Source: Paenibacillus sp. J31TS4
GTDB taxonomy: Bacteria > Bacillota > Bacilli > Paenibacillales > NBRC-103111
Length of the DNA: 64,000 nt
Direction of reading: 5' to 3'
Assembly (NCBI RefSeq): GCF_018403265.1
Contig: NZ_BOSI01000001.1
Coordinates: 1,612,001 to 1,676,000 of the forward strand
Both the position numbers and the translations under genes were made by a program. Numbering within the stretch: the stretch's first letter is position 1; each line of letters opens with the position of its first letter. Below are positions 47,676-56,816 of this stretch, piece by piece. Below the pieces are notes generated by a model. The model searched no databases, was not told the origin of the DNA, and saw only the letters and a list, made by a program, of their open reading frames with translations.

Positions 47676-48861
47676 TGGTCTGTCCCTCCCTAGAAGTATT
47701 TCTCGTTATCCACCTTGGCCCCGGGGCATCCTTGTTGGTGATTTTGGCCCCCCATAGGGAGTATCCATTCTCCTGATACTCTGTTCGGATAACGATGTCA
47801 AGGATGTCCCCTCTAGTGAGGTCCAAGTTTAACGAACAAAAGTAGTTGACGTTAGGATTGGACCTAAACCAAGTGTTAGCGAGGGTTCGTCCATTGACTC
47901 TAACATCGGCAATCCCATAGGAGGCAAACATAGTCCAAGAGATGTTATAGGCGTTGGTTCCATGGGCATCTATCGTGAAGCTTCTGGCTATCCGATAGGT
48001 GGTACTATTGCCGAAGAAGGTGTCGCTGCCAGCATCCGAGTTGTAAGCATGAGGTATGCCAGTACCCGTCATCCCCAGCATAGTCCATCCGTTGAGGATG
48101 TATGGTTGCAGGAAATTGGGGTCGTTGATTTGAATCTCGGGGTATCCGGTTGCTGTAGGTGTCCGGTACATGCCCAGTGGAATCCTTACCCACAGAGTAC
48201 CGGGAGTCCCTACATAGTTGACTGGAGGTCCATATGCACCGCGCTCCGGCTGAGTTCCAACATACCGTACTCCGTTGGCATAGAACACCTTTCCGGAGAC
48301 GGCATCAGCAGCTACGGCATTACCATCGCTGGTGTAGGTCCCTCTCACATACTGCCCAGGTGCCCCTAAGGTACTGTTGGCCCCAATGGTCTGCCCGGCT
48401 TTAACCACCTCAGGATTCAGGCCGTAGACTTCCTGCCGGAGGATGGTATTCTGATCTATATAAGCCGTGATCCCGGGCTTGAAATACAGGCTTCCACCGT
48501 ATCCGTCTCCCCACAGGCCAAAGCCGGACACTGAAGTAATCGCGACCGTATTGGCGGCATTATCTGAGACGGTCTGGCCACCTCGGTTCGAGAGGGTTCC
48601 GGTACGTTTAGCACCGCCAGCATAGAATGTCACTCCAGATAGCACCTGACCAACTGCGGCATTGGCATCCGAGGATATGGCCTTGATTTTGTTGGACAGG
48701 GTTGCAAAGGTATCAGCCGTAGTAGCGGCCTGGTTCATGGCCACAATCGCATTGACGATGGCCGATTTGCCCGATTCCACGTTAGCTGCGGCCTGAGTTA
48801 TCCTGGCTTCCAGGTCATTCAGGTTCGCCGGCGAAAGCGGCGTTGTCTCGCTCCACTGCAT
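47668..48861 (-). CDS. Phage tail fibre/receptor-binding protein
   Basis: A 397-residue protein that starts with QWSETTPLSPANLNDLEARI, a typical phage fibre N-terminus, and a helical region to about 75. Two Gly-rich copies of a unit based on FYAGGAKRTGTL and FYANGVRYVGTQ (about 82 and 195) are seen, and the C-terminal 190 residues look like a beta-jelly roll (WTMLGMTGTGIPHAYN, RSFTIDAHGTNAYN). It should decide host attachment. The repeated FYA-G motif occurs in many Bacillus phage fibres. Confidence 0.75.
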   Translation of the reverse strand: MQWSETTPLSPANLNDLEARITQAAANVESGKSAIVNAIVAMNQAATTADTFATLSNKIKAISSDANAAVGQVLSGVTFYAGGAKRTGTLSNRGGQTVSDNAANTVAITSVSGFGLWGDGYGGSLYFKPGITAYIDQNTILRQEVYGLNPEVVKAGQTIGANSTLGAPGQYVRGTYTSDGNAVAADAVSGKVFYANGVRYVGTQPERGAYGPPVNYVGTPGTLWVRIPLGMYRTPTATGYPEIQINDPNFLQPYILNGWTMLGMTGTGIPHAYNSDAGSDTFFGNSTTYRIARSFTIDAHGTNAYNISWTMFASYGIADVRVNGRTLANTWFRSNPNVNYFCSLNLDLTRGDILDIVIRTEYQENGYSLWGAKITNKDAPGPRWITRNTSREGQTSV

Positions 48862-48874
48862 TTCTTCACCTCAT

Positions 48875-50683
48875 TCATTTCGACTTGGTAAGCAGCTCCG
48901 TCACCTGATCGTCAAGGCTCTGCATATACGCTGCGGTTATGGCCTTTGTGCCGGTCATCGGTGTAAAGCTACGTGTGTCGATTCTCTCGATTTGTAGTGC
49001 CTCCATCTCCGTCTTGGTCTTGTTGTAGGGCTGCTCGTCTACTTTGATGTCTCCCCGCATGCCGCCAAACCATGCCACCTTAGACAGGCTGCCAATACCC
49101 TCGAACGGAGCAATGTAGGATAAGCTCGTGATGCTGCCGGTATCCGCGCCGATCTGCTTCGTGATCACTTTCCGTAGCAGCTCTTTACCTTTCGTATCGT
49201 AAAGTGCCACCGTCTTGACGCGGTCGGCGTACTCGAACATTGGGAATAGGCCGGTCGACGGAAACAACGTGCTGGAGGCGTAGACCTCCTTGAAAATGTT
49301 TGGCGCTTCGGCAGCTGTCCAAGTCTTCGTGAAAGGGGCCAGCGTTATCAGCACCTCATCCTCGCTGATATTCTCCCTGATGACGAACGCCTGCCCGCGG
49401 GTCGCCATCCGTTCAAACACCCGCGCCCAACTTCCTTGCTCCGGACCCTCGGCTGCAGAAACCTCGTAGATCAATTTGCCGGTCATGTCCCGGATGGTCA
49501 CACTCTCGATCAAGAGCTCCGCGTCGATCAGCCCATGCTTAGGCAAATTGACCGTAACGATCTGCCCGGCTTCCAATCCTTTTCTGGCCGTTCTGAACTT
49601 TACACGCCGCCCGTTTTTCGCATACTTGGCCAGCTTTGCCCCAGCGCTTTGGAAGGCCGCCTCACGATTCGTTGTCTCCGGCTCGTCCTCTACGTCCTCA
49701 TTGATACCTGAATTCTGCTCGAGGTCTTTCCGCAACTCAATCTCGTCTTGGTCCCTCGATATGACAACGATTGAGAATTCCCCTTGATAGGTCACGGACA
49801 ATACGTCCGTGTCCTTGATCGGAGTGGCATCGGTATCCTGAGAGATCGTGTTCTCGCCCTTGGACCAATACCACTGCTTGCCTGTTTCAAGCCCACGGAT
49901 GCCTACTGTTTGCGTCAGGCCGTTCAGTCGGACAGTCGGTACCTTGGCAACCTTGAAACCCGTGGTGAACGCCGTCCGCATCCCGTCGCCCTTAAACACT
50001 TCTGTTTGCGGATCAGTAATGTCCGTGCCGCCTTTGATGTATTGGGAGTTACGATATTTCGGATTGCCGTGCTCTACCGTGATATTTGGGTCCACATCAG
50101 CCGTCACGGTCCAGGGAGCTGAATACGTCGCCCGCTCAACAAAATGGAGTGTACGGTCGAAATCAATCCACCACAAAAAGCCCGCCTTCTCCGCCAGCGC
50201 TTCAAGCGCCCGAGAAACCGGTACGTAGTTGAAAATGGCTTCCTGCACGACAGGGCCGTCCTGGATGTTACCGGCTATGATCCCTTCCTCGGATAGCTTG
50301 CTGCCGAGAATATCCCGGACTATTTCTCCGGCCGAGGTTTCCTGGTAAGCACGCGCCAACACACGCTTGTCCGCCAAATAGTGCATATCCTTGCATCGGA
50401 TGGTGTGCAGTAAAAAGTGGGCGCCAGGCGGGCGCCTTTCCGACGGCTTGTCAATTACGCCAGCGAAAATAAGCGTTTGATCGTCGTCATAGATCTCCAC
50501 CGGCTCTCCCTGCTGGAAATGGATTCCTAGGTCCGTCTCGACTACAAAAGTTGCCGTGGACCGCTCGCCAATGGTGTCTTCTATGGAGAGGGTGTTTACC
50601 TGTCTCGTGATCCTCTTATTGTTGATCGATGAAATTTTGTGTGTGACAATCTGCCAAGGGCTAAGGAACACGGTCTTTTTCAA
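48875..50683 (-). CDS. Phage tail hub/baseplate protein (gp27/gp44-like)
   Basis: A 602-residue protein. The first 200 residues (EDTIGERSTATFVVETDLG, FAGVIDKPSERRPPGAHF, RDILGSKLSEEGII) match the hub domain of tail proteins at the base of the tube, followed by a long beta-rich region. It replaces the usual Dit/Tal pair. The TTG start at 50683 is preceded by GGAGGGAGG and by a leader cassette. Its C-terminal SKMTGTKA-like end suggests tail-spike attachment. Confidence 0.72.
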   Translation of the reverse strand: MKKTVFLSPWQIVTHKISSINNKRITRQVNTLSIEDTIGERSTATFVVETDLGIHFQQGEPVEIYDDDQTLIFAGVIDKPSERRPPGAHFLLHTIRCKDMHYLADKRVLARAYQETSAGEIVRDILGSKLSEEGIIAGNIQDGPVVQEAIFNYVPVSRALEALAEKAGFLWWIDFDRTLHFVERATYSAPWTVTADVDPNITVEHGNPKYRNSQYIKGGTDITDPQTEVFKGDGMRTAFTTGFKVAKVPTVRLNGLTQTVGIRGLETGKQWYWSKGENTISQDTDATPIKDTDVLSVTYQGEFSIVVISRDQDEIELRKDLEQNSGINEDVEDEPETTNREAAFQSAGAKLAKYAKNGRRVKFRTARKGLEAGQIVTVNLPKHGLIDAELLIESVTIRDMTGKLIYEVSAAEGPEQGSWARVFERMATRGQAFVIRENISEDEVLITLAPFTKTWTAAEAPNIFKEVYASSTLFPSTGLFPMFEYADRVKTVALYDTKGKELLRKVITKQIGADTGSITSLSYIAPFEGIGSLSKVAWFGGMRGDIKVDEQPYNKTKTEMEALQIERIDTRSFTPMTGTKAITAAYMQSLDDQVTELLTKSK

Positions 50684-50693
50684 GGTTACTCAC

Positions 50694-50737
50694 CTCCCTC
50701 CACCTCAAAAGAAAAAGGACCTCGGAGAGGCCCTTCT
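50694..50737 (-). repeat. Terminator/RBS leader cassette, copy 3
   Basis: On the minus strand GGGCCTC-TCC-GAGGTCC, then CCTTTTTCTTTTGA, then GGTGGAGGGAGG before the hub gene. The 14-base T-rich block is identical to copies 1 and 2. Confidence 0.75.
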
Positions 50738-50776
50738 GATTCATCGCTTATTTAACTATAGACCTTCGTTAGTTGT

Positions 50777-50977
50777 TTAAGCCGGGAGACTCTTGAGCGG
50801 TTCTGGACAATTTTCAATTACCCAATCCCCGCCAATCAGTTCGGCGTTTTTGCCGGTTGCGTTATACCTTGAGATAAGGACAAACATGTCGAGGATAGGC
50901 TCATCTTCACTCGGCTTGAACGTTTCGGCTATAGTTTTCAATTCGCTTACAATCTCCGCTTTTCTCTGTTCTGTCAT
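50777..50977 (-). CDS. Small phage protein, 66 residues
   Basis: A 66-residue acidic protein (IVSELKTIAETFKPSEDEP and MFVLISRYNATGKNAELIG). No motif is recognised. A G-rich stretch lies before the ATG, and copy 3 of the leader cassette follows the stop. It is transcribed with the tail genes. Confidence 0.55.
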   Translation of the reverse strand: MTEQRKAEIVSELKTIAETFKPSEDEPILDMFVLISRYNATGKNAELIGGDWVIENCPEPLKSLPA

Positions 50978-50984
50978 GGGACTT

Positions 50985-51638
50985 TTACCCCCATACCCTT
51001 AAAATTTTTACGGTTACTGTGGCCGTATCTGTTGCATGGTAATTAGTAACCCGGCCTTTTAATCCTCTATCATAGGGAATCTTATATAGCCTCGCCTCTT
51101 GCATGTTTGCCGGGTCAATCAAATCAACGGACGTACTAACCCGCTGCCCCAGATGCAAGGAGACGCTAGGACTTGCATTGCCGAATGTTTTCGCATTGTT
51201 GTTTTTGCGCGGAAAATACATTGCAGTTCCGGCATCGACCCCGGCGTAGAATGGATGCGCGCTCCCTTCAAGGCTCCACGGCTGCTTATCAATAGAGACT
51301 GCAAGCCAAATTTCCTTTTCGGTTGTAGGATTGATATTAAAATCATAACTCGCCTTTGCTGGAACGCTCACGGCATTTGCGATCGTTTCAAAAACAGTAA
51401 GGCCTCCCGTTTGATATACAGGAAGTGCTTGCTCTTTTGGCACAATACTCCCCGTTAGCTTCACAGCGCCTGGGTTTGCATCCGTCATTAACGGAGTCCC
51501 GTTGGCGCTGTAAAGAATGGTCCTCGGGCCGGTTGCAGCTGAGCCTTGAACCGGTTCGTATTGATCCGCAGCGGGGTTATATACCTGCGGGACAACAACT
51601 CCTTGTGACTCAATAAGACGCTTTGTGTTATACGGCAT
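50985..51638 (-). CDS. Phage tail-region protein, 217 residues
   Basis: A beta-rich protein of 217 residues (SIVPKEQALPVYQTGG, FDFNINPTTEKEIWLAVS-like strand FNINPTTEKEIWLAVSI, PYDRGLKGRVTNYHATD). Located between the tape measure and the small 66-residue gene, where many siphoviruses carry distal tail components. I cannot name the family. GGAGGGCGG precedes the ATG. Confidence 0.6.
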   Translation of the reverse strand: MPYNTKRLIESQGVVVPQVYNPAADQYEPVQGSAATGPRTILYSANGTPLMTDANPGAVKLTGSIVPKEQALPVYQTGGLTVFETIANAVSVPAKASYDFNINPTTEKEIWLAVSIDKQPWSLEGSAHPFYAGVDAGTAMYFPRKNNNAKTFGNASPSVSLHLGQRVSTSVDLIDPANMQEARLYKIPYDRGLKGRVTNYHATDTATVTVKILRVWG

Positions 51639-51651
51639 GATCCGCCCTCCT

Positions 51652-54549
51652 TTATATCCTTATACCTGTCTTGACGCGGATCAGGTCGACCAGAGGCTGC
51701 CCCACTGCCTGTGCGATAGTATAGCCATCAAGCTCAACGATGATATTGGCTGAGCCGCTTCCTGCGCCTTCACCGTAACCACCAGTGGTCCCCGCTGATT
51801 GCATCTTAGGAACGGCCGCCTGAGCCATCTCTGCTGTTTGACGGCGTACATCCGCGACGCTGTTCTGCAGACCCAGGGCAAGTCCCTCTCCGGCGTATTC
51901 TCCCAGCTGCATGAGGACGCGAGACGGCGAGTGGATGCCGAGGAAATCTCTAATTTTGTCAGGGATGGCCGTTACGATCTCGCTGACTTTATCCTTGACC
52001 TTTCCGGCCATGCTGCTTATACCGTTGACCATACCTTGGATCATATCTTTTCCCAGCTGCATCATTTCGGACGGCAGCCCCTTGATCCAATCAATCGCTG
52101 ACGATATGCCTTCCACAATGGCGTCTTTGACCGTACCTATTGTGTTTACCACCGCATCGAGCATACGGTTGAACATGTCGGAGCCGATCGTGTAGAGTTT
52201 TCCAGGCAGCTCGCGAAACCAATTCAACATCCCGTTCCAAGCCTCTTTTATCCAGTCAACCGTCGCTGAAATGATGCTTGATATGACTGTTTTAATGCCC
52301 TTCCACGCCGTATCTGCCGTTGAGCGGATACTACCCCAAGCAGCGGATAAAGCGGACCCGATAAGACCAAGAGCGGAAGAGAAAACTTGCCCAATGCCGT
52401 CCCACATTTTGCGAAACGCCTCTTTGAGGTTGTTCCATATGGCTTTAGCATCACTGGAAAGAGATTCGAAATCTCCTAATACCAGGTCAATGAGCAGCAG
52501 CAACGCGCCGGCAAAAATATTCTTGATCATATCCCAAAGCCCGCTGAAATACGTTTTGAATCCATCCATGATTGGCCGAACGACATTGACAACGGCCTCA
52601 AAAGATGTGCGGGCCATCGACTTGATCGCATCCCAAGTCGTTGTCAAAAATCCCACAATACCGTTCCATAACCCGGTTAGGTAAGACGCAATGTCGTTGT
52701 AGACTCTCTTGGTCGTGCCGCTGACCGCGTCCCACGCTGCGGTGAGGCCGGACTTGATGGCCTCCCATGCCGCGCTTGTCGTATTTACAATGCCGGCCCA
52801 CAGGTCGATTAAAAACTGTTTGATCGGCTCCCAGTTGTCATAGATGAGGTAGGCTGCCGCGGCAAGTGCAGCAATGGCAGCGATAGTAATACCAATCGGG
52901 CCAGTCAGAACGGCGATTACACCACCCGCCGCAGTTATCGCTCCTGATAGGGCAGAAAACGCGCTTATTATTGATCCTACGACCGTTACTAGCTTGCCTA
53001 TGATAATCAGTGCAGGACCTAACGCAGCAGCTAATGCCGCAATTGTAATGATTGTTAGTTGAATCCCTGGATCAAGTTGCGCAAACCATACTACCATTTT
53101 GGCCAGCGCATTGATCAGAGGCATTGCCGCCTCCATCGCTTTTTCCATGGCCGGAATCAGGGCATCACCCAGCGTAATCGCAACATCTTTCAGCCGGTTC
53201 CACATAATTTGCAAGCGGCTTTCGAAAGTCGCGTATCTCTGCTCGGCTTCGTTGGTCAGCGCGCTGTTTTCTTCCCATGCTTGGCTCCCAAGTTCAAGTG
53301 CATTGCGAAATAGGTCCCCGGCGCCCGAAGCGCGAAGCAGTGCGTCGCGCAAGCGGATTTCACTCAGCCCTAGGTCTTCGAGCGTGCCGAAGACATTTCC
53401 GCCTGCTTTGTCGATCTTCCCAAGGCCCTCAATAAACGAAACAATTGCTCCTGCCGCGTCATTTTTGAAAGACTTGGAGAAATCGGCAGCCGATACCCCG
53501 GCGACTTTTGCGAAGCCATCGAGCTTTTTGCCGCCTGTCGCGACTTCATTCGCCATGTCGATCATGAGTTTACTAAACGCCGAGCCCCCAGCCTCCGCGT
53601 TAATCCCCACTGCAGCCAGCGCACCGGAGAACGAGAGGATTTGAGCTTCGCTCATGCCCACAACGTTGCCCGCCCCTGCAATCCTGAGACCCATTTCAAC
53701 AATCTCAGATTCCGTCGCCGCCAGATTATTGCCGAGCCCGACAATCGTTGCTCCGAGCCGGTCAAAATCCTGCTGGTTCATTTGCGTGATGGTCGCGAGC
53801 CGCGCAAGAGACATAGCCGCGTCTTCGGACGACATATTAGTCGCTACGCCCATGTTCACCATGGTCTTGGTAAATCCAAGAATGGCATCATTTTTGATCC
53901 CGAGCTGACCAGCAGCTTCCGCTACTCCGGCAATCTCCGTGGCCGCTTGCGGCATCGTATTCGCCATATCTCGAATACCTTGTTTAAATGCGGCGAATTC
54001 TTCCTCCGTTGCATCGACTGTCTTACGGACGCCAGCGAAGGCAGATTCAAAGTCAGAGGCGACCTTAAGGCTTACTCCGCCGGCAGCGGCAAGGGGAACG
54101 GTCAAACCTTTTGACAACGTCCCCCCGGCATCCGAAATACTTTTGCCTGCTTCCTGCATCGACTTTCCGATTTGATCAAGGTTGAGCTTCGTTTTCCCGA
54201 GCTCCGTTTGCAATGAATTCAGCTTTTCCTCAGTCGATGCTAATTCTCGCTGGAATGCACGATATTGACCCTCGCTGATTTCGCCCTTCGCAAACTGATC
54301 ATTTACCTGAGCTTGTGCGTCCTTAAGACGGTCAAGCTTCTCTTTCGTGTTGGCCACTGCGTCGGACAATAGCTTCTGTTTCTGTGCTAGTAGGTCCGTG
54401 TTAGTGGGATCAAGTTTCAGCAGCTTTTCGACCTGTTTTAATTCTGATTGGATATCCTTACTCTTTTTAGTTACGTCGGACAGAGCCGAGGATAACCCGG
54501 TCGTTTCGGCACCGATGACAACGTTAATACCTTTTATCGTCTCTGCCAC
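51652..54549 (-). CDS. Phage tail tape measure protein
   Basis: A 965-residue protein that sets tail length. An N-terminal coiled coil (to about 120, KEKLDRLKDAQAQVNDQF), a TP901-type tail tape region (about 145-440), hydrophobic segments (IAALAAALGPALIIIGKLV and LTGPIGITIAAIAALAAAA) and a repeated Trp-rich C-terminal half (TAWDAVSG; AAWGSIRST; EAWNGMLNWF) fit siphovirus tape measures. It starts with GTG. As tape-measure length scales with tail length at about 0.15 nm per residue, the tail would be roughly 145 nm. Confidence 0.88.
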   Translation of the reverse strand: MAETIKGINVVIGAETTGLSSALSDVTKKSKDIQSELKQVEKLLKLDPTNTDLLAQKQKLLSDAVANTKEKLDRLKDAQAQVNDQFAKGEISEGQYRAFQRELASTEEKLNSLQTELGKTKLNLDQIGKSMQEAGKSISDAGGTLSKGLTVPLAAAGGVSLKVASDFESAFAGVRKTVDATEEEFAAFKQGIRDMANTMPQAATEIAGVAEAAGQLGIKNDAILGFTKTMVNMGVATNMSSEDAAMSLARLATITQMNQQDFDRLGATIVGLGNNLAATESEIVEMGLRIAGAGNVVGMSEAQILSFSGALAAVGINAEAGGSAFSKLMIDMANEVATGGKKLDGFAKVAGVSAADFSKSFKNDAAGAIVSFIEGLGKIDKAGGNVFGTLEDLGLSEIRLRDALLRASGAGDLFRNALELGSQAWEENSALTNEAEQRYATFESRLQIMWNRLKDVAITLGDALIPAMEKAMEAAMPLINALAKMVVWFAQLDPGIQLTIITIAALAAALGPALIIIGKLVTVVGSIISAFSALSGAITAAGGVIAVLTGPIGITIAAIAALAAAAYLIYDNWEPIKQFLIDLWAGIVNTTSAAWEAIKSGLTAAWDAVSGTTKRVYNDIASYLTGLWNGIVGFLTTTWDAIKSMARTSFEAVVNVVRPIMDGFKTYFSGLWDMIKNIFAGALLLLIDLVLGDFESLSSDAKAIWNNLKEAFRKMWDGIGQVFSSALGLIGSALSAAWGSIRSTADTAWKGIKTVISSIISATVDWIKEAWNGMLNWFRELPGKLYTIGSDMFNRMLDAVVNTIGTVKDAIVEGISSAIDWIKGLPSEMMQLGKDMIQGMVNGISSMAGKVKDKVSEIVTAIPDKIRDFLGIHSPSRVLMQLGEYAGEGLALGLQNSVADVRRQTAEMAQAAVPKMQSAGTTGGYGEGAGSGSANIIVELDGYTIAQAVGQPLVDLIRVKTGIRI

Positions 54550-54569
54550 AGTTTCTCACCCTCTCCTCT

Positions 54570-54812
54570 CTATCCGCCGAAAAAGGCGTCAATGTCACCT
54601 TGAGTAGCATCCCGCGGCCCGTCTTCCTCTGCCCCGCTATAGCACTTGGCGAGATCAAGCAGATCGCGGATGCGCAGCTCGTTCATTTCCGCGAAGTTCA
54701 AGCCAACTCTTTTACCGATGGCTAGAAGCTCAATTTCCGTTTTATTTCCGTCTGTTTTGCTTTTTGCTGGCTTGATCGGCCCCCGCTTTTGCTCCGGCAC
54801 GAAAAAAGCCAT
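54570..54812 (-). CDS. Tail assembly chaperone, downstream (T) reading frame
   Basis: Frame overlapping the end of the gene at 54742-55131, in the +1 phase relative to it. From the ATG at 54812 it reads AFFVPEQKRGPIKPAKSK, then a conserved helical part (ELLAIGKRVGLNFAEMNEL, RDLLDLAKCYSG). It would be the T part of a G-T fusion as in many siphoviruses. A TTTTTTC run lies at the overlap for a +1 slip on Phe codons. GGAGGAGG also lies 7 bases before the ATG at 54812, so independent start is equally possible. Confidence 0.6.
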   Translation of the reverse strand: MAFFVPEQKRGPIKPAKSKTDGNKTEIELLAIGKRVGLNFAEMNELRIRDLLDLAKCYSGAEEDGPRDATQGDIDAFFGG

Positions 54813-55131
54813 CTGCGGCCTCCTCCATGGCGGGTACCATGAAAGCAGGGTCGGATATATCGAGCCCTTCAAGTGTGGCCAACCAATCTACAAACGACGG
54901 GAACTGGTTCCCGTAGGCGTCGGCTTTTGCCATCGCCCAAACCAATTGCAAGATAGCAATTACGTCAAATCTGCTCGGGTCGATCTCTCCGTTTTCGTCC
55001 TTCTTCAGAAGCTCTCCCATCTTCAAAAGATCAGCGAGCACATCCGCTTGAAACTCCTGCCGATAAAAAAGAAGAGCCAGGGGCGTCGCCCTGACTCGTA
55101 CCGTTTGTTCGCCAATTTTCAATTCTCTCAT
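54742..55131 (-). CDS. Tail assembly chaperone, upstream (G) reading frame
   Basis: A 129-residue protein (ATPLALLFYRQEFQADVLA; ILQLVWAMAKADAYGNQFP) of the kind found between tail tube and tape measure. AGGAGG stands before the ATG at 55131. The next frame overlaps its last 23 codons. In lambda-like phages this pair gives G and a frameshift product G-T that load the tape measure. Confidence 0.75.
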   Translation of the reverse strand: MRELKIGEQTVRVRATPLALLFYRQEFQADVLADLLKMGELLKKDENGEIDPSRFDVIAILQLVWAMAKADAYGNQFPSFVDWLATLEGLDISDPAFMVPAMEEAADGFFRAGAKAGADQASKKQNRRK

Positions 55132-55141
55132 TGTGGACCTC

Positions 55142-55729
55142 CTATACCGAGGGGGTGAATTTCGGCTTGTACACAGACGCAAAGAACGAATTGTAAGCTG
55201 TCCCGTTCGTATCGCTCAACTCCAGATCGCCTTTGACAAGCGTTTTGCCGTCAATATCGACCGGCGATACTGCAATCGAAATAACATCCGTATTCGGCGC
55301 GACGCTCTCGTTTTTAGTGGTCTGCTCTTTACCCGATCGGCTGGCTTGGCAATCGTAGTAGACAAAGCGGCGATTGCGCTGGTCGCCTTGTACCTGGCCC
55401 AGCAGTGCAAACTTCTCAGGCGTGCCGTCTGTGGTCTCGACCAGCATGCCATTATCGTCAATCTGCCAACCAAACAGTCTGGCCTTTACCGAGTCGGGGA
55501 CGTTTGCCATCTCCAGTTCGCCGGTGTAGCCGTTGTTCGCTGTCATGCGAAAATAAGCCGAGTTATCTGCGTAGAAAGTGAACGTCTCGCCCTGGGCTTC
55601 CGGTGTCCAGCGCACGGCTCCTGGGATCGCAATTGGCGCTTCCCAGGCCGGTTGTTCATCGGTTGCTTTCGGATCGACAAAAGCGATATGGACCTTATCG
55701 AGTCCAAACGTTACTTTATTTTTGCTCAT
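55142..55729 (-). CDS. Major tail tube protein
   Basis: A 195-residue protein of the phi13/lambda V-like tail tube family: start SKNKVTFGLDKVHIAFVDP, then TPEAQGETFTFYADN, TGELEMANVPDSVK, and KFALLGQVQGDQRNRRFVYY. Length and motif order match the Bacillus/Staphylococcus phage major tail proteins. GGAGGATGACC precedes the ATG at 55729. It lies between connectors and tail chaperones, as in most siphoviruses. Confidence 0.85.
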   Translation of the reverse strand: MSKNKVTFGLDKVHIAFVDPKATDEQPAWEAPIAIPGAVRWTPEAQGETFTFYADNSAYFRMTANNGYTGELEMANVPDSVKARLFGWQIDDNGMLVETTDGTPEKFALLGQVQGDQRNRRFVYYDCQASRSGKEQTTKNESVAPNTDVISIAVSPVDIDGKTLVKGDLELSDTNGTAYNSFFASVYKPKFTPSV

Positions 55730-55731
55730 GG

Positions 55732-56115
55732 TCATCCTCCCACTAATTGAATTTCATAAATGATTTGACGAAGCTTTTCTTCCGGCAGCCAGGCTTCTAC
55801 CTTGCTATAAGGCAGCCGCAGTTCCTTGAGCTTGTCCTGCACCAGCTTCTCGTTTTCCGGCTCTTTTTTAGCCGTGTAGAGCTCAACTTGAAAATTCCCT
55901 ACCTCCACATAATTGTGGTTGTCGGCAATCATGTCGGAGCCATAGGCGAACTGGTAAGTAATAAAAGGGGGAGGCGGCGCAGGCGCCTCAAACTCGCCGT
56001 AAGCCACCGGCATGCCGAGAGATTTGAGCGCTTGAAAGAGTTCCGCCTGAGTCGTGATTTCTTTTTCATTGATCGCTGATATCAGCCAAGGACTGAGGAA
56101 ACGGATATTTTTCAA
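55732..56115 (-). CDS. Head-tail/tail completion protein
   Basis: A 127-residue protein (TTQAELFQALKSLGMPVAYGE part; NYVEVGNFQVELYTAKKEP; LRLPYSKVEAWLPEEKL) located before the tail tube gene, the place of tail terminator proteins. The TTG at 56115 is chosen with GAGGAGGTG upstream. Its stop overlaps the region before the tail tube start. Confidence 0.65.
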   Translation of the reverse strand: MKNIRFLSPWLISAINEKEITTQAELFQALKSLGMPVAYGEFEAPAPPPPFITYQFAYGSDMIADNHNYVEVGNFQVELYTAKKEPENEKLVQDKLKELRLPYSKVEAWLPEEKLRQIIYEIQLVGG

Positions 56116-56131
56116 AGCGTGGCTCACCTCC

Positions 56132-56518
56132 TCATGTGCCGCCTCCGTTCCTGATGATACGCTTAATGTCATCGGGCAACCCGGCTGCATGGCGGTCATA
56201 CGCCGGCCGAAGGTGGGGTCTTCCCGCTACTCGGCCGCCGCCACGCTTGGCGTGTCCGAACTCCAGGAGATGCACACGGCGATGGTCTTTCTTGTTCCAG
56301 ATGACTCGCTTTGTCTTCTCTGCTTCGTCACGCTTGGTCTTTTTAAAGCCCTGTGCGTATTTGCCTGTTCGCTTCGGGGCGTTGCTCTCTACATCCTTCA
56401 GGACCGCGTCGGCAACTTCGTCCACCTTCTGTTCGATCGCATCCGCTACATCTTCTGTGTATTCCCGGACAGCATTTGAGATCGCATCCGCCAGCTGGTC
56501 AATCCGGATATCAGCCAT
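56132..56518 (-). CDS. HK97 gp10-type head-tail protein
   Basis: A 128-residue protein with helical N-terminus (DQLADAISNAVREYTEDVA) and the conserved HK97 gp10 core (APKRTGKYAQGFKKT, HRRVHLLEFGHAKRGGG). The Gly-His stretch near 95 is typical. It overlaps the upstream adaptor gene by 8 bases. Function: head completion or tail joining. Confidence 0.8.
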   Translation of the reverse strand: MADIRIDQLADAISNAVREYTEDVADAIEQKVDEVADAVLKDVESNAPKRTGKYAQGFKKTKRDEAEKTKRVIWNKKDHRRVHLLEFGHAKRGGGRVAGRPHLRPAYDRHAAGLPDDIKRIIRNGGGT

Positions 56519-56816
56519 CGGCAGCCACCCTCTCGCACGTGAGCTCGATTTCCTCTGTTCCCTCGCCGTAGGTTCTGACCACCCGGTAACGCACGTCATC
56601 AAATTCGACCAGACGCTGCCCGTCGTATTCGTAGGCGTGGATAACAAAGATCAACTCCGGCCGAAGCCCGGCGGTCGCGGCACTGTAAAACTCGTTTCGC
56701 CCTACGGATTTCAGCCCACAAAGGATATCCGTTTTAGATAAGGCCGGCACATGGTTGCCGAGCTCATCTTGCGTGTTATCCTCGTGGATCAGCGTCAGCT
56801 CGTGGTCGTATGTCAT
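56511..56816 (-). CDS. Phage head closure (head-tail adaptor) protein
   Basis: A 101-residue protein: ELTLIHEDNTQDELGNHVP, EFYSAATAGLRPELIFVIH and YRVVRTYGEGTEEIELTCE match SPP1 gp16-type head closure proteins, which seal the connector after packaging. GAGGAGGCC precedes the ATG and the gene overlaps neighbours by 4 to 8 bases. Confidence 0.8.
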   Translation of the reverse strand: MTYDHELTLIHEDNTQDELGNHVPALSKTDILCGLKSVGRNEFYSAATAGLRPELIFVIHAYEYDGQRLVEFDDVRYRVVRTYGEGTEEIELTCERVAADG

